This document shows positions 25,101 through 35,324 of a stretch of DNA of 36,232 bases, one piece after another. Under the pieces are notes generated by a model that was not told where the DNA came from, ran no database searches, and worked only from the letters and a program-made list of their open reading frames with translations. The translations under genes and the position numbers were made by a program. The stretch's first letter is position 1. Each line of letters begins with the position of its first letter. Source of the stretch: an uncultured Clostridia bacterium (lineage in GTDB: Bacteria > Bacillota > Clostridia > Christensenellales > CAG-917); assembly GCA_947624885.1 (NCBI GenBank), contig CANQMD010000006.1:1-36232 (forward strand), given 5' to 3'.

Positions 25101-25108
25101 ATTGTTTT

Positions 25109-25299
25109 CAAAATTGCTCAGCGCCCAACGCTTTTTTTTGAGGAAAGCGTTAAGGGCGCACCGCAATTTTGAAGCTACTCCGCGCACAAAAATCGCAGGT
25201 CGCAGATTCCTCGCGTGAAAGAAAGTCAAGAAGCTATTCCAAGACGCTCGTCATGGCTCGGTGATTTTTGTGCTTGGGGGCGCGGGCTGTCGCCCGCTT
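25109..25299. repeat. Family C repeat, full copy (downstream of the giant gene)
   Basis: Same orientation and extent as 13032-13220: AAAATTGCTCAGCGCCCAAC ... GGCGCGGGCTGTCGCCCGC. Begins directly after the terminator of the giant gene. Confidence 0.85.
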
Positions 25300-26100
25300 G
25301 TTTTGTGGCGAGGAACTTGCGCCGTGCCTCTGCAATGGGGATTCTTCGACTACGCTCAGAATGACAGGATAGAATTGCTCAGCGCCCAACGCTTTTTTTT
25401 TGAGGAAAGCGTTAAGGGCGCACCGCAATTTTGAAGCTACTCCGCGACATTACCCCAAAAAATCACGTTGTAATTTTTCGGGGACCCCATTCTTGCTCGG
25501 ACACACTTTGGTGATTATAAATTTTAGGCAAGAAGAAGTGCAAGACGCTCGTCATGGCTCGGTGATTTTTGTGCTTGGGGGCGCGGGCTGTCGCCCGCGA
25601 CAATCCCCTCAGTCTGCGCGAGGCGCAGACGGCTCCCCTTATAATCACCCCAAAAAATCACGTTGTAATTTTTTGGGGACCCCGAATGGGTGCCTTAAGA
25701 GGAGGAATTGGAGCATTGATTAGTAAACTTGCGCCGTGCCTCTGCAATGGGGATGTTTCGACTTCGCTCAACATGACAACTGAGAATGGGGACGCTCGGA
25801 CAGGGGGATTCTTCGACTTCGCTCAGAATGACAGGAAGAACAAGGGGACAATCCCCTCAGGCACCTGAAGGTGCCAGCTCCCCTTATAATCACCCCAAAA
25901 AATCACGTTGTGATTTTTTTGGGACCCCGAAGGGGCGCCTCAATTGGAAAAGAGGAGCCTTTTTTGTGGCGAGGAACGGGCGGGGTGCGTCTGCAAATGG
26001 GGATTCTTCGACAGGCTCAGAATGACACGAGAAAATGAGCAAGGCTTGGGCAGGGGGATGTTTCGACTTCGCTCAACATGACAGCGATGAAGAGGGAGCC
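25300..26100. repeat. Dense cluster of dispersed repeats A, B, C and D
   Basis: No gene is supportable here. In order: A 25331-25368; C truncated 25372-25446; D 25453-25488; end part of C 25525-25597; B 25598-25641 (hairpin GTCTGCGC...GCGCAGAC); D 25646-25683; A 25741-25778; A 25801-25835; B 25845-25887 (hairpin GGCACC/GGTGCC); D 25891-25928; A 25992-26028; A 26050-26084. D copies insert right after the B element's CCCCTTATAAT, so B and D appear fused into a composite. Short open frames here are repeat-encoded and differ from copy to copy. Confidence 0.8.
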
Positions 26101-26177
26101 TTTTTGGGGCGAGGAATGGAGAGGGGAAGGGGAATATAAAAATGGCATAAAGAGTGGGGCGGAGGGGGAGATTGTAC

Positions 26178-26206
26178 TTGCAAAATTTGAGGATATGGTG
26201 TATAAT
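26178..26206 (+). promoter_or_regulatory. Promoter of the rpiB-V-ATPase operon
   Basis: -35 TTGCAA (26178-26183), 17-nt spacer, perfect -10 TATAAT (26201-26206). It is 25 nt from the rpiB ATG, and no other promoter is obvious before the end of the operon. Confidence 0.8.
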
Positions 26207-26231
26207 ATTTTGAAAGTCGGAGGAGGGCGAT

Positions 26232-26684
26232 ATGAAAGTTGCGGTGGGATGCGATCACGGCGGATTTGTGCTGAAGGACAGAGTGGTGCGCACATTGAAA
26301 GAGTTGGGCGCGGAAGTCGTGGATCTTGGCACGGACAGAGGAGATGTTTCGGTGGATTATCCCGAATTCGGACTTAAGGTGGCGAAGGCTGTCGCGAGCG
26401 GAGAATGCGACGCGGGCGTGCTGATGTGCGGGACGGGGATCGGAATTTCGATCGCCGCAAACAAGGTGAAAGGAATTCGCGCGGCTGTGGTGACAAATAC
26501 GTATATGGCAAAACTCACAAAAAACCACAATAACGCCAATATTATCGCGCTGGGCGGCAGGGTGATCTCAGAGGACGAGGCGGAAGAGATCGTGAAAGAA
26601 TGGTATACGGCGGAGTACGAGGGCGGAAGGCATCAGAAACGCTTGGATATGATTTGCAAAATAGAGGACGAGAACTTCAAATGA
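26232..26684 (+). CDS. rpiB: Ribose-5-phosphate isomerase B
   Basis: 150 residues, the normal length of RpiB, with GGAGGAG upstream of ATG 26232. It interconverts ribulose 5-phosphate and ribose 5-phosphate in the non-oxidative pentose phosphate pathway (some family members act on galactose 6-phosphate or allose 6-phosphate). Visible signatures: CDHGG (7-11), VDYPEFG (41-47), catalytic Cys66 in CGTGIGISIAANK, His99-Asn100 in KNHNNANIIALGGR, and basic residues in GGRHQKRL near the C-terminus that bind phosphate. It is the first gene of the operon. Its stop overlaps the start of V-ATPase subunit H (ATGA, 4 nt), so translation of the two is coupled. The link between a sugar isomerase and the ATPase is probably organisational. 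Confidence 0.95.
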   Translation: MKVAVGCDHGGFVLKDRVVRTLKELGAEVVDLGTDRGDVSVDYPEFGLKVAKAVASGECDAGVLMCGTGIGISIAANKVKGIRAAVVTNTYMAKLTKNHNNANIIALGGRVISEDEAEEIVKEWYTAEYEGGRHQKRLDMICKIEDENFK

Positions 26685-27013
26685 AAGAGTGCATAATCGA
26701 CAACGTGATGGAAGAGGTGAGGTCGGCGGAAAGCACCGCGGACGAGATCATCGAAAACGCCCGTCAAAAGGGTAAGGAGTTGGTGCTTGAGGCACAGACT
26801 GACGCAGAGAGGCGCAGAAACGACTCAAAACGCAACGCCAAGGAACTCAAAAAGCAGGCGGCGGCTGACGCTCAGAGCCTCGCGAAGGAAAAACGGGACG
26901 CGTTGATCAAAAAGGGCGAGGCGGCGGCAAAGGAACTTGTGGACAACAAGAATTCCGCCGTTGAGGAAGCGGCGGACGCTGTGGTGGCGACGCTGATCGA
27001 AAGCTATAAATGA
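26681..27013 (+). CDS. V-type ATPase peripheral-stalk subunit H (coiled coil, AhaH/NtpF-like)
   Basis: 110 residues from ATG 26681; an in-frame upstream start at 26600 would run far back inside rpiB and is rejected. The protein is almost entirely a charged coiled coil (ENARQKGKELVLEAQTDAER, then AKELKKQAAADAQ). It pairs with subunit E in the peripheral stalks that hold the catalytic head against the membrane part. Sequence in this family is poorly conserved; the assignment rests on coiled-coil character, length and position directly before subunit I, which is standard in bacterial and archaeal V/A-ATPase operons. Confidence 0.85.
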   Translation: MKECIIDNVMEEVRSAESTADEIIENARQKGKELVLEAQTDAERRRNDSKRNAKELKKQAAADAQSLAKEKRDALIKKGEAAAKELVDNKNSAVEEAADAVVATLIESYK

Positions 27014-27040
27014 CGACGGGAGATCGTCGGGATCAGACAT

Positions 27041-29125
27041 ATGATCGTTGAAATGAAAAAGCTGGTGCTGATCGGGCACCGCGAAAACACCGATAAGCTG
27101 CTGAGCGCTCTGCACAGGTTGAAATGCGTCGAGGTCACGAAAACGCGGGAGATCGACGAAACCGTGCGCGGCGATTTTTCGGCGGCGGAGGATAAACTGC
27201 GGGCGGATCGCGCTCGCATAGAGTTTGCTTTTTCGTTTTTGAAAGAACAAAAAAAGAAGGCGGAGGCGCTGGCTAAACGCACAGAGAAGGCGGAACAGCC
27301 GTTTATCAATACTCCTATCGAGGCTCCGTCCGTCAAGCAGATCGTGAGAATGTCGTTTGACGACTTCGATCGCGTTGCGCAAAAAGAGGCGGAATTGATG
27401 GCGAACGTCGCGGATCTGGAGGAGATCGCGAGCAGAGAACGCGAAATAGAACAGGAAAAATTGCAGGCGAAAGAGAATATCGCCGCGCATGAGATATATA
27501 AATTTTTGAAGAAGGCTTACGACGAATACTCGGACAGCGCGAGGACGTTTGTGGCAATAGGCTGCGTGCCGTCGCAGAGGGCGGCAGAACTTGTCGCTTT
27601 TGCGGAGAGTCAGCCGTTGATGGAGATACAGCTGCCAGACGTTGGCAAGTCGCAGGCGTTTGCGTTGATCGCGCACAGGGATATCGAGGAAGCGACGCGC
27701 AAAAAGTTGCAGGAGTTGGACTACTCGCCGCTGCAATTTGCGGGGGATAAGTCGCCGCTGAAAAACATCGAGGAGTTGGAAAAGGAACTCGCGTCGCTGG
27801 AGTTGGAACTTGAGGAATTGATCACACGGGCGCTTGTCAAAGAGATGTTTATCGCGGACTTCAAGACGCTGTTTGACTTTTATCAAGTGAGGATAGAGAG
27901 AGGAAAGGCGCTGGGTGGTTTTGCGAATACAAAGCAGAGTTTTGTGCTGGAAGCATGGTTGCCCGCAAAGGACGAAGAGAGAGTGAAAAAGGCGATCGAC
28001 GGAACGTCGGACGCGTTTGCATACGAATTTTGCGAGCCCGAAGAGGGCGAAGTGGCGCCGACGTTTGTCAAAAACAACCCCATCGTCACGCCATATCAGG
28101 ATATCACAAACATGTACAGCGCGCCGAAGTACGGATATGACCTCGACCCAAACCCCGTCATGTCGTTTTTCTACTTTTTGCTGTTTGGCATGATGCTGGC
28201 GGACGCGGCGTACGGGCTTATATTGGCGATTGGCGGGCTGGCGACGTATCTCTTCAAAAAACCCGTGCCGGGGAAAGGCAGACTGCTGTTGATAATAGGT
28301 ATGGGCGGCATTTCCACGGTGATCTGGGGCGCGATATTCGGCGGCTGGTTTGGGCTGGATATCAGCGGAACTTTTTTGGAAAAATTGCAATTGATCAAGC
28401 CTCTTGAAGGCAACGGTCCCCTCATTTTGCTGGGAATTTCATTTGCGCTGGGATTTGTGCACATCGTTGTGGGTATGTTGATGAACGCGATCAACCTGCT
28501 GCGCAAAAAGCGCCCTATGGACGCGTTTGCGGAAGTGGGAACGTGGTATATCATCTTTACGGGCATAATTCTGTTGGCGGTGGGACTGCTGTTTTTGAAG
28601 GACGTGCCCGCGGTGAAGTACGTGGGGATCGCGCTGGCGGCGGCGGGCGCGCTGCTCATCCCAATATGCAATATGCGCGGCAAGAAGGGCGCGAAAAAGG
28701 CGATGGGTTTTTTGGGCGGATTTGGAAAACTGTACGACGGCGTGAATATCCTGTCGGATATTTTGAGTTACGCGAGGCTGTTCGGCTTGGGACTCAGCGG
28801 CAGCGTCGTGGCGTTGGTCGTCAATCAGATCTGCCAAGTGGTGCTGGGATTTTTCCCGCAAGGGTCCGCGCTGATCGCGATAGGATATATAATTTGCGTG
28901 CCCATTTTCCTGGTGGGGCATGTATTTAACATCGCGATATCCACTTTAGGGGCCTACGTGCACAATTGCAGACTGCAATATATCGAATTTTACGGAAAAT
29001 TTTATGAGGGCGGCGGACACGTGTTTGTGCCTTACGGAACGAACACCAAGTACACATATCTTGTTTCGCCGAACGAAAACGATCCTTTGAGGGTGAGGGA
29101 CGCGAGTCCTTCCCCCGCGGAATAA
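27041..29125 (+). CDS. V-type ATPase subunit I (membrane stator, a-subunit equivalent)
   Basis: 694 residues. The first ~375 residues are the cytoplasmic arm, rich in coiled coil (LKEQKKKAEALAKRTEKAEQ; EIEQEKLQAKENIAAHEIYK), where the peripheral stalks attach. The C-terminal half, from ~PVMSFFYFLLFGMMLADAAY on, has seven to eight membrane segments, including GISFALGFVHIVVGML and the LSYARLFGLGLSGSVVAL helix near residue 575. That helix carries the conserved Arg (in YARLFGL) that faces the ring and allows ion exit. No good Shine-Dalgarno precedes the ATG; the gap after subunit H is 27 nt, and translation may be partly coupled. Confidence 0.95.
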   Translation: MIVEMKKLVLIGHRENTDKLLSALHRLKCVEVTKTREIDETVRGDFSAAEDKLRADRARIEFAFSFLKEQKKKAEALAKRTEKAEQPFINTPIEAPSVKQIVRMSFDDFDRVAQKEAELMANVADLEEIASREREIEQEKLQAKENIAAHEIYKFLKKAYDEYSDSARTFVAIGCVPSQRAAELVAFAESQPLMEIQLPDVGKSQAFALIAHRDIEEATRKKLQELDYSPLQFAGDKSPLKNIEELEKELASLELELEELITRALVKEMFIADFKTLFDFYQVRIERGKALGGFANTKQSFVLEAWLPAKDEERVKKAIDGTSDAFAYEFCEPEEGEVAPTFVKNNPIVTPYQDITNMYSAPKYGYDLDPNPVMSFFYFLLFGMMLADAAYGLILAIGGLATYLFKKPVPGKGRLLLIIGMGGISTVIWGAIFGGWFGLDISGTFLEKLQLIKPLEGNGPLILLGISFALGFVHIVVGMLMNAINLLRKKRPMDAFAEVGTWYIIFTGIILLAVGLLFLKDVPAVKYVGIALAAAGALLIPICNMRGKKGAKKAMGFLGGFGKLYDGVNILSDILSYARLFGLGLSGSVVALVVNQICQVVLGFFPQGSALIAIGYIICVPIFLVGHVFNIAISTLGAYVHNCRLQYIEFYGKFYEGGGHVFVPYGTNTKYTYLVSPNENDPLRVRDASPSPAE

Positions 29126-29650
<525 letters not shown>

Positions 29651-29653
29651 ACT

Positions 29654-30229
29654 ATGAGCAAGGAAGATATCATCGCCAAAATTAAGAGCGACGCTCAGGC
29701 GAAGGCGCAACTCATCCTCGACGAACAGCAGAGCAAAGCGGACGAGATCCTCGCCTCCGCCGAGAGTGAATGCGAACAAGTCATGGTGGAAACTCGTCGT
29801 CAGATAGACGAAATGACGAGGCAGACGCTTGAAAGAGCGCAGTCGGTTGCTCAACTCGACGCTAAACGCATTTTGTTGGACGCGAGGCTTGAGATCATCG
29901 ACCGTGTGTTTGCGCGCGCTTTGGAGAAATTGACTCAGCTTGACGACGTGCAGATGAGAGAACTGCTGTTGAATATGCTGTCGGAGGCGGAGGACGGCGA
30001 CGAGGTGCTGTTGAACGCGCGAGGTCGCGCTCTGTTGAGCGAGGCGGATATTTGCGCGTACGCAAAAAAACGCAAGATCTCGCTGTCGCTTGCGCAAGCG
30101 GACGGCGATTTTGCGGGCGGATTGGTGCTGAGAAAGAACGGAGTGGACAAAAACCTCACCTTCGAAGTGGAATTGGCGCAATTGCGCGACTGCCACGAAA
30201 CGGAAATCGCAAAACAGATCTTTGGTTGA
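29654..30229 (+). CDS. V-type ATPase subunit E (peripheral stalk)
   Basis: 191 residues, the usual size. Residues 1-~100 form a long N-terminal helix (KIKSDAQAKAQLILDEQQSK) that pairs with subunit H. The C-terminal ~90 residues form the globular domain that binds the top of subunit B (LLNMLSEAEDGDEVLL, GDFAGGLVLRKNGVDKN with the conserved GG-x-V). Starts 3 nt after the stop of subunit K. No strong Shine-Dalgarno precedes its ATG, so it is probably coupled to K. Confidence 0.93.
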   Translation: MSKEDIIAKIKSDAQAKAQLILDEQQSKADEILASAESECEQVMVETRRQIDEMTRQTLERAQSVAQLDAKRILLDARLEIIDRVFARALEKLTQLDDVQMRELLLNMLSEAEDGDEVLLNARGRALLSEADICAYAKKRKISLSLAQADGDFAGGLVLRKNGVDKNLTFEVELAQLRDCHETEIAKQIFG

Positions 30230-30230
30230 T

Positions 30231-31181
30231 ATGTCAGAAAAATTTGTGTTTGAAAACGCGCGTATAAAGTCTTTGGAGAGCAAGCTGCTCACAAGACAGT
30301 CTATGCAGAGATTGGCGGACAGCGGATCCCCCGCCGCGGCGTTCAGGACGCTGCTGGATCTGGGGTTTGGCATGGGCTTGAACGTGGAGCAGGGCGATTT
30401 TGACGCGCTGTTTGAGGGGGAGGAAATCCGCAACGTGGAAACCGTGAAGGAATTTAACGTGGCGGGCGCGCTGGATCCGTTGCTGTTGCAATACGACTAC
30501 CTTAACCTCAAATTGCAGCTGAAGGCGATTGCGCTTGGCAAACGCGAGGAAGAGCGCTGCCCCGAAGGTCTGAAAAGTTTTGAGGAAATTTGCGAGATGT
30601 GCGCCGAGCAGGACGAGGAAAAACTGAGCGGCCGCATGGGAATGGCGATCCTCGACGTGCGCAGAAAGGGAAAGGCGACTCCAAGAGAGATAGACGTTGC
30701 GGTGGACAAGAGAATGTTTGAGGATATACTTGCCTGCGCAAAACAGAAACTTGTGAGGGAGTATTTCCGCCTGAAGATAGACGGCGCAAACTTGCTGACA
30801 TACCTCAGAGCGAAGAGGCTTGGGTTGGACGCGGCGTTTTTTGAGGAGAGTTTTGTCAAGGGCGGAAACCTCGACATATCCCAACTGTACGACGCGACGA
30901 CAGACAAAGTGTGCGACGCGGTGAAGGGAAGTCCGCTTTTTGAGCCTTTCAAGAGGGCGCTTGAGGACGGGCAGGTCATGGCGTTTGAGGTGGCGGCGGA
31001 CAATATCGCGCTTGCGTATGTGAGAGCGCAGAGGGAAGATATGTTTTGCGTGGCACCGATATTGGCGTACGCGCTGCAAAAACAGACTCAGCTTAAGGCG
31101 GCGAAACTTGTCGTCGCAGGGATAAAAAACGGCGTTGATCCCGCCGTGATCAAGGAGAGATTGAGAGATGTCAACGCGTGA
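30231..31181 (+). CDS. V-type ATPase subunit C (central-stalk adaptor, d-subunit equivalent)
   Basis: 316 residues from ATG 30231, one base after the stop of E; a TTG three codons earlier is an unlikely alternative. Members of this family form a funnel of helices that seats the central stalk D/F on the K ring. Visible family features: FENARIKSLESKLLTRQSM at the N-terminus, the LLLQYDYLNLKLQLKA helix near residue 85 and repeated FF...LKIDGANLLTYLRAKRLG near residue 180. The 3' end overlaps subunit F by 14 nt. Confidence 0.93.
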   Translation: MSEKFVFENARIKSLESKLLTRQSMQRLADSGSPAAAFRTLLDLGFGMGLNVEQGDFDALFEGEEIRNVETVKEFNVAGALDPLLLQYDYLNLKLQLKAIALGKREEERCPEGLKSFEEICEMCAEQDEEKLSGRMGMAILDVRRKGKATPREIDVAVDKRMFEDILACAKQKLVREYFRLKIDGANLLTYLRAKRLGLDAAFFEESFVKGGNLDISQLYDATTDKVCDAVKGSPLFEPFKRALEDGQVMAFEVAADNIALAYVRAQREDMFCVAPILAYALQKQTQLKAAKLVVAGIKNGVDPAVIKERLRDVNA

Positions 31182-31503
31182 AGGATCTGTTGCGGTGGTC
31201 GGGGATAAGGATTCCGTGCTGGCGTTTAAGGCGCTGGGCGTGGACGTGTTTCCCGTCGATAACGAGGACGACGCAAAGGAGAGAGTGCATATGCTTGCCC
31301 GCACGCACTCCGTGATCTACGTCACGGAGCAGGTGGCGCTGTGGGCGGCGACATATCTCAAAAGATATTCGGCAAGACCATATCCCGTGGTGGTGCCGAT
31401 CCCGTCTGCGAGCGGATCACAAGGTCTGGGTATGGCGGGAATAAAAGCAAATGTGGAAAAAGCGATAGGCGCAGATATTTTGTTTGACAAAGAGGACAAA
31501 TAA
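31168..31503 (+). CDS. V-type ATPase subunit F (central stalk)
   Basis: 111 residues with a Rossmann-like fold: [20 protein letters not shown] is typical of the family start, followed by [10 protein letters not shown] and [17 protein letters not shown]. Overlaps the 3' end of subunit C by 14 nt. F binds D in the rotating shaft and can modulate ATP hydrolysis. Its stop shares one base with the start of subunit A (TAATG). Confidence 0.95.
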   Translation: MSTREGSVAVVGDKDSVLAFKALGVDVFPVDNEDDAKERVHMLARTHSVIYVTEQVALWAATYLKRYSARPYPVVVPIPSASGSQGLGMAGIKANVEKAIGADILFDKEDK

Positions 31504-33269
31504 TGGAAATCGGAAAGATAGTCAAAGTTTCAGGTCCGTTGATCATTGCGGAGGGAATGGCTCAATGCAAGATGTTTGACGTTGTGCAGGTAAGCGACAA
31601 AAAACTTATCGGCGAGGTCATTGAACTGAGGGGCGACAGGGCTTCGATCCAGGTGTACGAGGAAACGAGCGGCCTCGGCCCCGGCGAGAATGTGTACTCC
31701 ACGGGCGCACCGCTGTCCGTCGAACTCGGTCCCGGTTTGATCGAGGGAATTTACGACGGGATCCAACGCCCATTGCAGAAATTGCGCGAGGCGAGCGGCG
31801 ACAGGATCGAGAGAGGGGTGTATATCCCCGCCGTTGATCACGAAAAGCTGTGGGAGTTTGTCCCCGTGGTCAGCGTGGGCGACAACGTAGAGGCGGGCTC
31901 TGTGCTGGGAACCGTGCAGGAAAACGTGTTGATCAAGCATAAAATTATGGCGCCGTTTGGCGTGAAGGGCACCGTGAAAGAGATAAAGAAGGGCAGCTTC
32001 ACCGTGGACGACGCAGTTGCGACGGTCGCGACGGAGAAAGGCGACGTGAAGGTCACTATGCTGCAAAAATGGCCCGTGCGCCGCGGCAGACCATATCTTG
32101 AAAAACTGTCCCCAAATACGCCTTTGGTCACGGGACAGAGAGTGATTGATACGCTGTTCCCCATCGCGAAGGGCGGCGTTGCGGCGGTCCCCGGTCCGTT
32201 TGGAAGCGGCAAGACCATCGTGCAACATCAGCTGGCAAAGTGGGCGGACGCGGATATAATCGTGTACGTGGGCTGCGGCGAGCGCGGAAACGAGATGACG
32301 GACGTGCTGAACGAATTTCCGTCGTTGATCGATCCGCACAGCGGACAGCCGCTTATGAAACGCACGGTGTTGATCGCAAATACGTCGGATATGCCCGTTG
32401 CGGCGCGTGAAGCGTCGATTTACACGGGGATCACGATCGCGGAATACTTCCGCGATATGGGGTACTCCGTCGCGATCATGGCGGACTCCACGTCGCGCTG
32501 GGCGGAAGCGTTGAGAGAGATGAGCGGACGTCTTGAGGAAATGCCCGGCGAAGAGGGATATCCCGCCTATCTGAGCTCACGACTCGCGGAATTTTATGAA
32601 CGCGCGGGCGTGGTCAAGGTGCTGGGGCAGGAAGGAGTCACGGGGTCGATCACGGCGATAGGCGCGGTGTCGCCTCCCGGCGGCGATCTGTCTGAGCCTG
32701 TGTCGCAGGCTACGTTGCGCATCGTCAAAGTGTTTTGGGGACTGAGCGCGTCGCTGGCGTACAAACGTCACTTCCCCGCGGTGGATTGGCTGACAAGCTA
32801 CTCGCTGTACGCGGACAGAATGAGCGAATGGTACTCCGACAACATCGGCGATGAGTGGATGGGCTTGAGAGCGGACTTGATGCGCATTTTGCAGGAGGAG
32901 GCGCAGCTGGACGAGATCGTCAGACTTGTGGGTATGGACGCGCTGTCGCCCGAAAACAGACTGACAATGGAAACGGCAAAGTCCATAAGAGAGGACTATC
33001 TGCACCAGAACGCTTTTCACGAGGTGGATACGTACGCGTCGCTTGAAAAACAGCAATATATGATGAAACTCATCATGGAGTTCGACCGCCTCGCAAAGGA
33101 AGCGCTGGATAAAAACGTGGATATAGAGGATATACTCGAACTGCCCGTGAGAGAGAAGATCGGAAGGGCAAAATATATCCCTGAAACGGAGATGTCGGAG
33201 TTTGACGCTCTGCTGAAGGAGATCAACGCAAGCGTGCTCGCGCTCACCGAAAATGGAGGGGAAAACTGA
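31503..33269 (+). CDS. V-type ATPase catalytic subunit A
   Basis: 588 residues, full length. N-terminal beta barrel ([14 protein letters not shown]), then the non-homologous bulge region typical of A subunits (~residues 110-190). Walker A is GPFGSGKT at 231-238, with the catalytic Lys and Thr intact. The arginine-finger partner comes from subunit B. The Glu of the GERGNEM motif (~260) is the general base of the family, and [20 protein letters not shown] is well conserved. Six alternating A and B subunits make the hexameric head. Start and stop each share one base with the neighbours (F and B), so production is tightly coupled. Confidence 0.98.
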   Translation: MEIGKIVKVSGPLIIAEGMAQCKMFDVVQVSDKKLIGEVIELRGDRASIQVYEETSGLGPGENVYSTGAPLSVELGPGLIEGIYDGIQRPLQKLREASGDRIERGVYIPAVDHEKLWEFVPVVSVGDNVEAGSVLGTVQENVLIKHKIMAPFGVKGTVKEIKKGSFTVDDAVATVATEKGDVKVTMLQKWPVRRGRPYLEKLSPNTPLVTGQRVIDTLFPIAKGGVAAVPGPFGSGKTIVQHQLAKWADADIIVYVGCGERGNEMTDVLNEFPSLIDPHSGQPLMKRTVLIANTSDMPVAAREASIYTGITIAEYFRDMGYSVAIMADSTSRWAEALREMSGRLEEMPGEEGYPAYLSSRLAEFYERAGVVKVLGQEGVTGSITAIGAVSPPGGDLSEPVSQATLRIVKVFWGLSASLAYKRHFPAVDWLTSYSLYADRMSEWYSDNIGDEWMGLRADLMRILQEEAQLDEIVRLVGMDALSPENRLTMETAKSIREDYLHQNAFHEVDTYASLEKQQYMMKLIMEFDRLAKEALDKNVDIEDILELPVREKIGRAKYIPETEMSEFDALLKEINASVLALTENGGEN

Positions 33270-34660
33270 TGCTTAAAGAATATAAAACTATCAGGGAAAT
33301 TGTCGGACCGCTTATGCTGGTGGACGGCGTTGAGGGCGTGAAATACAACGAACTTGTCGAGATAAGACAGGCAAACGGCGAGATCAGAAGCGGAAAAGTG
33401 CTTGAGATCAACCGCGATAAGGCGCTCGTGCAGCTGTTTGAGCCGTCGCAGGGCATAAAAATGACGACTGCCAGAGCAAGATTTTTGGGCCACGGCATAG
33501 AGTTGGGCGTGAGCGAGGATATGCTGGGCAGAGTGTTTGACGGCATGGGCAGACCGCGCGACGGAGGCGCGGCGATCATACCCGATATGAAGCTGGATAT
33601 CAACGGGCAGCCCATAAACCCCGTCGCGAGGGATTACCCCAACGAGTTTATTCAAACGGGTATAAGCGCGATAGACGGGCTGAATACGCTGGTGCGCGGG
33701 CAGAAACTGCCGGTGTTTTCGATGTCGGGCATGCCGCACGCCGAACTCGCGGCGCAGATCGCAAGACAGGCGAAAGTGCTGGGCACCGACGAGAAATTCG
33801 CCGTGGTGTTTGCCGCTGTGGGAATTACCTTTGAGGAAGCGGACTTTTTCATCTCCGACTTCAGACGGACGGGCGCGATAGAACGCGCGGTCATGTTTAT
33901 CAACCTTGCGAACGACCCCGCCGTGGAACGTATATCTACGCCGAGAATGGCGCTGACCGCCGCGGAATACCTAGCGTTTGAAAAGGATATGCACGTGCTT
34001 GTGATCACGACGGATATCACCAACTACGCCGAGGCGCTGAGAGAGGTGTCCGCCGCGAGAAAGGAAGTGCCCGGAAGGCGCGGCTACCCGGGATATATGT
34101 ATACCGACCTCGCAAGCCTGTACGAGAGAGCGGGCAGGATAGTCGGGAAGAAGGGCTCGATCACTCAGATCCCCATCCTGACCATGCCGGAGGACGACAA
34201 GACTCACCCCATCCCCGACCTCACGGGATATATAACAGAGGGGCAGATCATCATATCGAGGGAACTGTATAAGAAGGGCATAACCCCGCCTATCGACGTG
34301 CTGCCGTCGCTGTCGCGCCTTAAGGACAAGGGCATTGGCGCGGGCAAGACGCGCGAGGATCACGCGGATACGATGAACCAGCTGTTCAGCGCGTATGCGC
34401 AAGGTAAGGAAGCAAAGGAATTGAGCTCCATCCTGGGCGACGCGGCGCTGACCGAAACGGATAAAAAACTTGCAAAGTTTGCGGATGAGTTTGAAAAACG
34501 CTACGTGTCGCAGGGCTTCGACTGCAACCGCTCAATCGAGGAAACGCTTGACCTTGGGTGGGATCTGCTTGCGCTGCTGCCGAGAAGCGAACTCAAACGT
34601 ATCAGAGATGAGTATCTTGAGAAATACCTCGATCCAAGACTTGAAAAGAAAGAGAATTGA
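33269..34660 (+). CDS. V-type ATPase regulatory subunit B
   Basis: 463 residues. The fold matches A but Walker A is replaced by [15 protein letters not shown], as in non-catalytic B subunits. Conserved blocks: [20 protein letters not shown] at the start, [20 protein letters not shown] in the middle, and [16 protein letters not shown] with RAGR downstream (arginine finger region). Start shares one base with the stop of A. Ends two bases before the ATG of subunit D. Confidence 0.97.
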   Translation: MLKEYKTIREIVGPLMLVDGVEGVKYNELVEIRQANGEIRSGKVLEINRDKALVQLFEPSQGIKMTTARARFLGHGIELGVSEDMLGRVFDGMGRPRDGGAAIIPDMKLDINGQPINPVARDYPNEFIQTGISAIDGLNTLVRGQKLPVFSMSGMPHAELAAQIARQAKVLGTDEKFAVVFAAVGITFEEADFFISDFRRTGAIERAVMFINLANDPAVERISTPRMALTAAEYLAFEKDMHVLVITTDITNYAEALREVSAARKEVPGRRGYPGYMYTDLASLYERAGRIVGKKGSITQIPILTMPEDDKTHPIPDLTGYITEGQIIISRELYKKGITPPIDVLPSLSRLKDKGIGAGKTREDHADTMNQLFSAYAQGKEAKELSSILGDAALTETDKKLAKFADEFEKRYVSQGFDCNRSIEETLDLGWDLLALLPRSELKRIRDEYLEKYLDPRLEKKEN

Positions 34661-34662
34661 CA

Positions 34663-35298
34663 ATGGCAAAGCTGAACGTTAATCCAACCAGAATGGAACT
34701 CAGACGGCTCAAAAACCGCCTGAAAACCGCAGTCAGAGGACATAAACTGCTGAAGGATAAGTCCGACGAGATGGTGCGGCGATTTATGCTTTACATCAGA
34801 GAAAACAAACGCCTCAGAGAAGAGGTGGAGGGAGAGTTGCAGGCGGCGTTGAACTCGTTTATGCTGGCAAGGGCGACATCGTCCGACGCGACTATCGAAG
34901 AGGCTGTGGCTATGCCCGGCACTACCGTGCGCCTGAAAACCTCGTCAAAAAACGTGATGAGCGTGGAAGTGCCCGTGTTTGAGATAGAAAAGGGAGAGGA
35001 GAGCGAACTGTATCCGTATTCGTTTGCGAGCGTGACCTCGGAGTTGGACGACGCTATCGCTTCGCTGTCAAAACTTATGCCTAAATTGCTCAAACTTGCG
35101 GAGGTGGAAAAAACCTGCAATATGCTTGCGGACGAGATCGAAAAAAACAGGAGAAGAGTCAACGCGCTGGAATATGTCATGATCCCGCAGCTGGAAGAAA
35201 CTATCAAATATATCACTATGAAACTCGACGAGAACGAGAGAGGCGCGACTACCAGACTGATGAAGGTCAAAAGTATGCTGGAAGAACGCAAGGATTGA
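34663..35298 (+). CDS. V-type ATPase subunit D (rotor shaft)
   Basis: 211 residues from ATG 34663; a TTG two codons earlier overlaps the stop of B and is less likely. Two long helices form the coiled-coil shaft that turns inside the A3B3 head: N-terminal MELRRLKNRLKTAVRGHKLL, a conserved family signature, and C-terminal KNRRRVNALEYVMIPQLEET. The short middle domain binds subunit F. It is the last ATPase gene, so the order H-I-K-E-C-F-A-B-D is complete. Confidence 0.96.
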   Translation: MAKLNVNPTRMELRRLKNRLKTAVRGHKLLKDKSDEMVRRFMLYIRENKRLREEVEGELQAALNSFMLARATSSDATIEEAVAMPGTTVRLKTSSKNVMSVEVPVFEIEKGEESELYPYSFASVTSELDDAIASLSKLMPKLLKLAEVEKTCNMLADEIEKNRRRVNALEYVMIPQLEETIKYITMKLDENERGATTRLMKVKSMLEERKD

Positions 35299-35324
35299 TC
35301 GCCGCGCGCAACAGGGAGGGAACT

